From the NCBI GenBank assembly GCA_037962975.1, contig CM075675.1:24926501-24990500 (forward strand): DNA of 64,000 nucleotides. Direction: 5' to 3'. Below, piece after piece: positions 58,588-64,000 of the stretch. The notes beneath the pieces were generated by a model. It was not told the origin of the DNA, did no database searches, and saw nothing but the letters and a program-made list of their open reading frames with translations. The DNA is from Clitoria ternatea. Its lineage: Eukaryota > Streptophyta > Magnoliopsida > Fabales > Fabaceae. Position numbers and translations under genes: made by a program. Every line of letters starts with the position of its first letter. Positions within the stretch are counted from its first letter, which is position 1.

Positions 58588-60091
58588 ATGGCTGGTTTAT
58601 TAAGAACCTTAAGCGATCTAAATCTAAAGAAAAAGGATAAGATAGTTATTAGAGAGAGTTAAGATCAACCTAGTTCTTCAACCTTAGCTACCTATAATAA
58701 TATTACTGCAAAAGAGCTTGAAATAGCTAAAATGGAAGACTCATTTCATAATTGGTCAATCCCATTGATAAAAAGGATCAAGTCTATAAGAGACAAAATT
58801 TATGGAATTTTAATCCTAATGAGGAAATACATATGTTAGAATATAGCTATCCAGGTACAGAGGCAAATTTAGAATGTAATATCTTAGAAAAAGAAATGAT
58901 TGATAAACATATAAGTAAAGGATTTAATTTTATTCACTTAGGATTAATCCAAGTAGCTGTAAAATCTAATTACATGTTAGGAATTAATTCCCCCGTCCTA
59001 ATAATGTTAAGAGATGAAAGAATAAAAAGGATTGAAGATTCTTTAATGGCAGTATTAGAAACTAATCTTTATGATAGACCTGCTTTCTTTAATTGTTATC
59101 CTAACTTCTCGATGGATATAAGAAATGAATATACCCCCAATGCTATAAAACTATACATAAAATCCTCGGATGTAGTAAAAGAAGACGCTAGTCCATACAA
59201 TATAATTTATAGGGTATATTATAAAATTTCTAAAATCAATTATAACTTTAAAGCTTTAAGATCCACTGTTAAAAATGAAACTATTTTAATTGAAGCAAAC
59301 CTAAGGAAATCTCAAATAATTACTCCGCCTAAAAAAATAACTCATAAAGATATTATTAAAAGTTTACCAGAAGAATGGAAAATTGAAAATATACTAAAAC
59401 CAGAAAAGATAAGAAATACATTAATTAGAGAAATAGTAAAAGAAGGATCTGATATAAGAATAAGAATGAATCGATCATTAACTTCTAAATAAATCCTCAA
59501 GTTCTTAAAACAAAATCCTTTAGGCACTCTATAGATGGATCAACCATAAACTTAGATATAAGAGGAATAATGCATGACTCCCCTAATGTAGTAAAACCTA
59601 TATATCAAGATTTGATAAAGTCAGATTCACCAAATTATTCACCTACTAGGTCACAAGTGCTAAACACCTTAGAAAGAGAAAGTAAACTTATTATAGATAA
59701 AGATTGGATAAGGGAAGACTTTAATCCAGAATATAATAAGCCATTAAGAGATTGGTACTTCTCCACATTTTCTAAACAACAGACTATATCTTTTAGAAAA
59801 CTATTTTATAAAGAACTAGAAGAAAATGAAATAAATAAATATTTTTTTGATTGGTTCTTTACTCACTATAATAAAAATAAAATAGATCTAGTATGCCCAA
59901 TAACTAAATTAACCACTTCTTGGAAGACAATAAGCAATACTAATATAGAGTCAGAATATCCTCCTTTAGAGGGAATAAAAATCCCAGTATCAATTGGACT
60001 AGAAGTAGAAGGAATTCCTTTTAAGCAAGTTGAAAATGAAACTACTCTCATAGATAAAAAAGATATTATAAGAAAATACATCAACAACTAA
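58588..60091 (+). pseudogene. Viral polyprotein start with movement-protein-like domain (broken)
   Basis: The frame starts at 58588 (MAGLLRTLSDLNLKKKDK), has a TAA at about 58657-58662, and shifts frame near 58745. A long open stretch to 59490 then holds the 30K-type movement domain as seen here (ISKGFNFIHLGLIQVAVKSN, PVLIMLRDERIKRIEDSLMA, RPAFFNCYPNFSMDIRNEYT). Movement proteins of this class take virus particles or nucleic acid through plasmodesmata. A second frameshift near 59485 leads to 173 more codons (59570-60091) with no domain I can name, in the place where the virion protein region begins in relatives. A TAA at 60089 closes it. This copy cannot make the full product. Confidence 0.75.
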
Positions 60092-60143
60092 ACTTCTCAA
60101 ATACAGTTCTAAACATTATGAGTAAACAGTTAACTAGGATATC

Positions 60144-62078
60144 TGTTAGCCAAGGCCTCAACGCTCAAGAGGGGGGGTGAATTGAGTGTTGTAAATTTTT
60201 GCGCGGAATCCCCTTGGAAATGGTTAGTAATATACAAATGATGCAATAATGAAGATACAATAACTTTTATGCACATATCACACTATAAGACACTTGATGT
60301 GTAATGGTAATATAAAGCTTAGAGTGTGATAAACAAGCAAGTTATTGGCTAGAGCGATTTATCAAACAGTTGGAGTGCACAGATTTATTTATCAATAATG
60401 TGATGTTTCCTATAAAGATTCAGCTCATTCAATTTATCAAACACCTTGTGTGCATGTGAAAAGTAATAGCAATCAAGTAAGTATCACACAAGAGTTGATA
60501 GGAAACAATGTTCTAGATACTTGGCAAGTTATAGCAAATTCCAATTTTTAAGAACTTCACCAAATATTGATTCAAGCACATTATCAAACACTTGGCATGC
60601 AGAGTTAGTTTTCTACTTGAACAACAACCTTGATTCTCACATTCAGCTCAAGAATTTCAACAAACAGTTTATATGCGCGGTTGTATAAAGAGCTCAAGAT
60701 AGAGAGAAATGCAAACCAATTTAACGAGTTCCACCAACCCGGTGTACGTCTCGCCTTCAAGCAACCCACTTGAAGGATTCCACTATTGAAGATTTGAGAT
60801 ACAAGCTTTGAGCAATTGCAGCTTCCTAGTGTCCCACACTCAAGAACTCAATCCTCATAAGCAAAGGGCAACCCACCCAATCTCACAATCTCTCAATACC
60901 CAAAGGTTGAACCCCAACCTTTGTGACCACTCAACCTAGAGTGAAAAACCTTGGTGTTTTGGTGTTTGGTTTACAAGCAATTAACTCTCTCAATAGAGTA
61001 GATACACAAATAAAGGCTCTCACAAATTCTAACTCTCAACAAGAGAGGATATGCAAATTAAAGCTCACAATCTAACAACTCTTAAGCAATATGCAAGTTT
61101 AGAAACAAGAGTTGCAGAATATACAAGAGAAATCTAGTAAGAAGACCTTAAGAAGAGAAATGTTTGTTGCCTTGTGTTGTGCCTTGGTCTCCCCTCTTGT
61201 GTTGTGCCTTTCTTGCTTGAATCCATGCTTCATTTATAGCCATTTTTAGGGTTTCCAGCCGTTGCACATTGTCTTCAACGGATACCTTAGCATGGTCATA
61301 AAGTGGGAGTGAAGAAATGAGCTGGAGTTCCACTTAAAAGCATTTTCCCACGTTCTGACACTATGGTAATCGATTAGCCTTCGAGCTGTAATCGATTAGC
61401 TTTTGAAATCTTCAGTATTATGCAGCAAATAATCGATTAGCATTTTTACTGTAATCGATTAGCTATGAAACAGAACCCTTCTAATCGATTATGTCTTTCC
61501 TTGTAATCGATTATGAATGATACCTGATGCTCTTAATTATGTCTCGCAGCATGGTAATCGATTAGGTACTAATGTAATCGGTTAGGGACAAAACAGAAGC
61601 TCTGTAATCGATTAGATTCTTCCTTGTAATCGATTATTCCAAATACCTGATGCTCAGTCTTCAACCTTTTCAATTGGTAATCGATTAGCCTTTTATCTGT
61701 AATCGATTATGTTCATTCCAGAACCTATATAATCGATTATGGCAATGGTTTAATCGATTAGCACATGTACTTCTTCAAGGTCTTTGATATGTTCTTGATA
61801 TGTATTGACCCATGGCTTATTCCTTTGATCCTCATGCTTGTTTCCTTGATTCTTCTTCAACTTATGAGCTTGTTCTTCATGATTTAGTTTATGTCATCAA
61901 CCTTGTCTTCCATAGCTCATGTTTCTTTAACTCTTTGTGAGGCATCTTCATCTTTTTATTCTTGGCCATTGTCTTTGTGCTTGAACCCTCTTGTTTCTGA
62001 ACCTTTGCCATTCCATCATCATCATGAATACTTTGTCATTCATCAAAACTACTTTGCATACTTACATATACAACTTCA
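60144..62078 (-). repeat. 3' LTR of the Sirevirus element, 1935 bp
   Basis: On the plus strand it runs TGTTAGCCAAGGCC to TACAACTTCA. The TG/CA ends are correct, and the right end abuts TTCTCCCCCTTTTT, i.e. a polypurine tract on the element's strand. The left end region CTCAAGAGGGGGGGTGAATT (U5 end on the minus strand) is characteristic of legume Sireviruses. Confidence 0.75.
61366..61760. repeat. Array of 13 TAATCGATTA palindromes plus one variant
   Basis: Thirteen exact copies of the 10-bp palindrome TAATCGATTA and one TAATCGGTTA lie in about 395 bp, mostly preceded by CTG, TTG or TGG and followed by GC or TG. They lie in the U3 part of the LTR as read on the minus strand. Spacers are not conserved except for pairs about 20-30 bp apart (for example CCTTCGAGCTG). 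Confidence 0.95.
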
Positions 62079-63732
62079 TTCTCCCCCTTTTTGATGATGA
62101 CAATTAATGTTCCATATGGCTTGTATTCATGTGTTGCAAATTCATCATATTGGCTTCATGGTAATATCCTTTCTTCCTTTAGGAGTCTTTGTCTTAGTTT
62201 TCACATTTGTCATTATCAAAACCTGTTTCAACATTTAAACATATTCTCCCCCTTTTTGATGATGACAACCAATGTTCATCTCGTGGGGTGTTAGTTTCAC
62301 AGAATAATGACAATCAATGGTTATATGCATTCTCCCCCTATATGATGTAATGAATGCTAGTTAAGTTTATTGTTTAAGTGTTATTCTCCCCCTTAATCTT
62401 ATAACTTATGCCAACTGTTTTAAACATATAAAATGATGGAAGCATGATATCTCTCCCCCTTTTTAGCATAAATGTCATCCTATTCTTTTTACTGATCCTT
62501 CCACTAATCTCTCCCCCTTTGGCATCATCAAAAAGATCATTATCTTAGTCATAATCTATGCCATCAACATATAAGCTCATTTATTTGAATAAGAGAGATT
62601 TAGAGCAAGTATTTCATATGGATTTCAAATCAAAGCTTAAAGCATGATCAATGATATATACCATTTTATTGCATCTAGAGTCAATAAGCAATCACATAAT
62701 TTATTCATCAAGTAAGCATATGATTGATTGCTAACTTATTCTAATCATGTAGTGAGTATCATTTTCAAAAACGTCACATGATTCTTTCACATATCATTTC
62801 AAGTAAGCATATAGTTTTCTCCTATTTTGGCATCATCAAATACACAAGAATAATTTTCCAAGTAAGCATATAGTTGAGTAAGAGCATGAGTGCCATAAAC
62901 ATAATCATAGAGAAGTGAAATGAAGGATAATCATTCATGTGTATGCTCCCCCTTACTACTGTAATTGATACCATTTGTAAAAAGTATACCACTTATTAAC
63001 ATGTGAAATTGATTATACCAATTTGATCAAGTTTGATATCACTTGTAGGTCAATTTAATCAAGTCTGATATCATTTGTTTACTTTTTAAAGCATGTGATC
63101 TCTTTTTAATAGATACCATTGTTGAAATAATAGATACTATAATATGAATAAATACCACTCAAAGGTTAGATACCATTGCATATAACAATCCACTTGTTAA
63201 TCATTTCATTAATATGGCTTGATGCATTTCTAGGTATCAGAGCAATAATATAGAAGGATTTTCAACAATGTATGCTTATATCTAGGTATCAGAGCAGGGA
63301 TGAAGTGATATATTCAGCTCGTGAGATTTGTTATTCATACCATTTGTTAATATGATTTGTATAATTCACAAAGCATAATGGTAGAGTAACAATTCGATCA
63401 TACCTTGGTATTTTGCAAGTTTTATGCCCCTTTTCACATCCTTGTATGGCATTTTGCTTCATCCATGTTGCATTCCTTGATCAATTCTTTGTTCGCCCAG
63501 TTTAGTAGTTTGATTTGCCATTTTGAGTCATCCTACATAACCTTAACAAACTCTTTGCAAAGCATATTGTTAGTGGCATTGAGTTCACAAGAGTTTGTAC
63601 CAATTTTTGGGCCTTTGATGCAGTATTATAAAAATGATTTACTCAGACTTCCATACCACTTGATAAAGAGATAACATATCATCAATAAATATCACTTGTT
63701 ATAAAGAAATGTTATAAAATTCCCCCTTAATC
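62079..63732 (-). repeat. Eight dispersed polypurine tracts (AGGGGGAG type)
   Basis: CTCCCCCTT-type tracts occur at about 62081, 62244, 62331, 62385, 62452, 62511, 62946 and 63721. The first two share the longer word TTCTCCCCCTTTTTGATGATGACAA (trimmed here from 25 bases) and look like duplicates of the functional one next to the LTR. Confidence 0.85.
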
Positions 63733-63930
63733 ATGTAATTTAACAAGGATAAATATAGATGTTGATACCACTTTATTGATTAACATAATTCATATGATTC
63801 GGAGCATAGTGGTAGAGTGAGCATTAACTTCAAACATAGGCAAATAATCAAGTGTAACAATCTTTCCCTTTCAATGGATACCACTAGTTGATGCAATTTC
63901 ATTTATGTCTAGATATCAGAGCAAAGATGG
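62940..63930. repeat. Loose GATACCA(T/C)TTG repeats with CTAGGTATCAGAGC words
   Basis: Short words GATACCATTTG, GATATCACTTG and ATACCACTT recur dozens of bases apart. Three CTAG(G/A)TATCAGAGCA words lie at about 63230, 63281 and 63911. No coding sense was found. The region is the non-coding 3' stretch of the Sirevirus. Confidence 0.6.
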
Positions 63931-64000
63931 AGTGATTAAAACAATTTGTTGGCTTACTCATGCAAGTGTATTATAACATATGCCAATATATTTACTCTTT

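Larger units (their letters stand above)
57830..60143 (+). mobile_element. Endogenous plant pararetrovirus (Caulimoviridae) fragment, 5' part only
   Basis: The layout is a tRNA-Met primer site, two short overlapping ORFs, then a broken longer frame with movement-protein-like sequence. This is the 5' half of a badnavirus-like or related caulimovirid genome. Protease, RT and RNase H are absent because a Sirevirus LTR begins at 60144. Stops and frameshifts throughout the long frame (58639, about 58745, about 59490, 60089) mark it as an old, inactive copy. The coding stretches are strikingly A-rich with many AGA, ATA and AAA codons, unlike PYD1 or KNATM. Genus assignment needs comparison. I infer the family from the movement domain and primer site together. 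Confidence 0.78.
60144..64000 (-). mobile_element. 3' part of a Sirevirus (Ty1/copia) element on the minus strand, running off the window
   Basis: Read on the minus strand, an internal 3' non-coding region (64000-62079) with many polypurine tracts leads into the 3' LTR (62078-60144). Multiple polypurine tracts before the 3' LTR are a known Sirevirus trait. The element cut into the pararetrovirus at 60143. The second flank and the genes lie beyond the window end. Short ORFs at 61891-62294 and 63405-63674 have no domain. Confidence 0.75.

Noticed and set aside
1..64000. CRISPR arrays, bacterial-type operons, tRNA or rRNA genes
   Set aside because: The regular repeats are satellites or LTR motifs without CRISPR spacing. 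TGGTATCAGAGC words are primer sites, not tRNA genes. No cloverleaf or rRNA sequence was recognised.

Overview
The window is nuclear DNA of a flowering plant, very probably a legume. It holds intron-bearing plant genes, very AT-rich intergenic DNA and nested LTR retrotransposons. The legume call rests on a KNOX protein without a homeodomain (the KNATM / FUSED COMPOUND LEAF class) and on a Sirevirus LTR carrying many TAATCGATTA motifs, a style I associate with soybean-like genomes. The species is not determined.

Only two ordinary host genes are convincing. (1) 10086-17452 (+): PYD1, the plastid dihydropyrimidine dehydrogenase of pyrimidine breakdown. It has seven exons that join in frame to 424 aa, and a complete non-autonomous hAT element with an 8-bp target duplication sits in intron 3. 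(2) 29459-32485 (-): a KNATM-type KNOX gene, three exons, 152 aa, with KNOX1 and KNOX2 but no homeodomain.

The rest is mostly mobile DNA. 1-8773: a degenerate Ty3/gypsy Tat-lineage element on the minus strand (gag, protease, RT, two RNase H segments, integrase, PBS, 5' LTR), with tandem arrays and a plus-strand ORF tail beyond its integrase. 21284-27443: a complete Mutator-like element with ~130-bp TIRs and a 10-bp target duplication. It carries a MuDR transposase gene and, tail to tail with it, a plant mobile domain (PMD/MAIN-like) gene. Both genes end abruptly at one junction and the transposase has lost its third catalytic acid. 36.7-43.4 kb: LTR relics, a PPR-like pseudogene fragment, and a copia element split by a Tat/Ogre-type LTR unit. 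43.6-53.6 kb: more LTR relics and a ~2.5-kb tandem duplication whose copies each carry a gypsy LTR.

57830-60143 is the 5' part of an endogenous caulimovirid (plant pararetrovirus). It has a tRNA-Met primer site, two small overlapping ORFs and a movement-protein-like reading frame, all broken and cut off by the next insertion. 60144 to the window end is the 3' part of a minus-strand Sirevirus: a 1.9-kb LTR with a 13-fold TAATCGATTA array, followed by a spread of polypurine tracts.

The least ordinary loci are the PMD-carrying MULE with its shared deletion junction, the pararetrovirus fragment, the CCGAGT array found at two Tat loci, and the palindromic array of the Sirevirus LTR.
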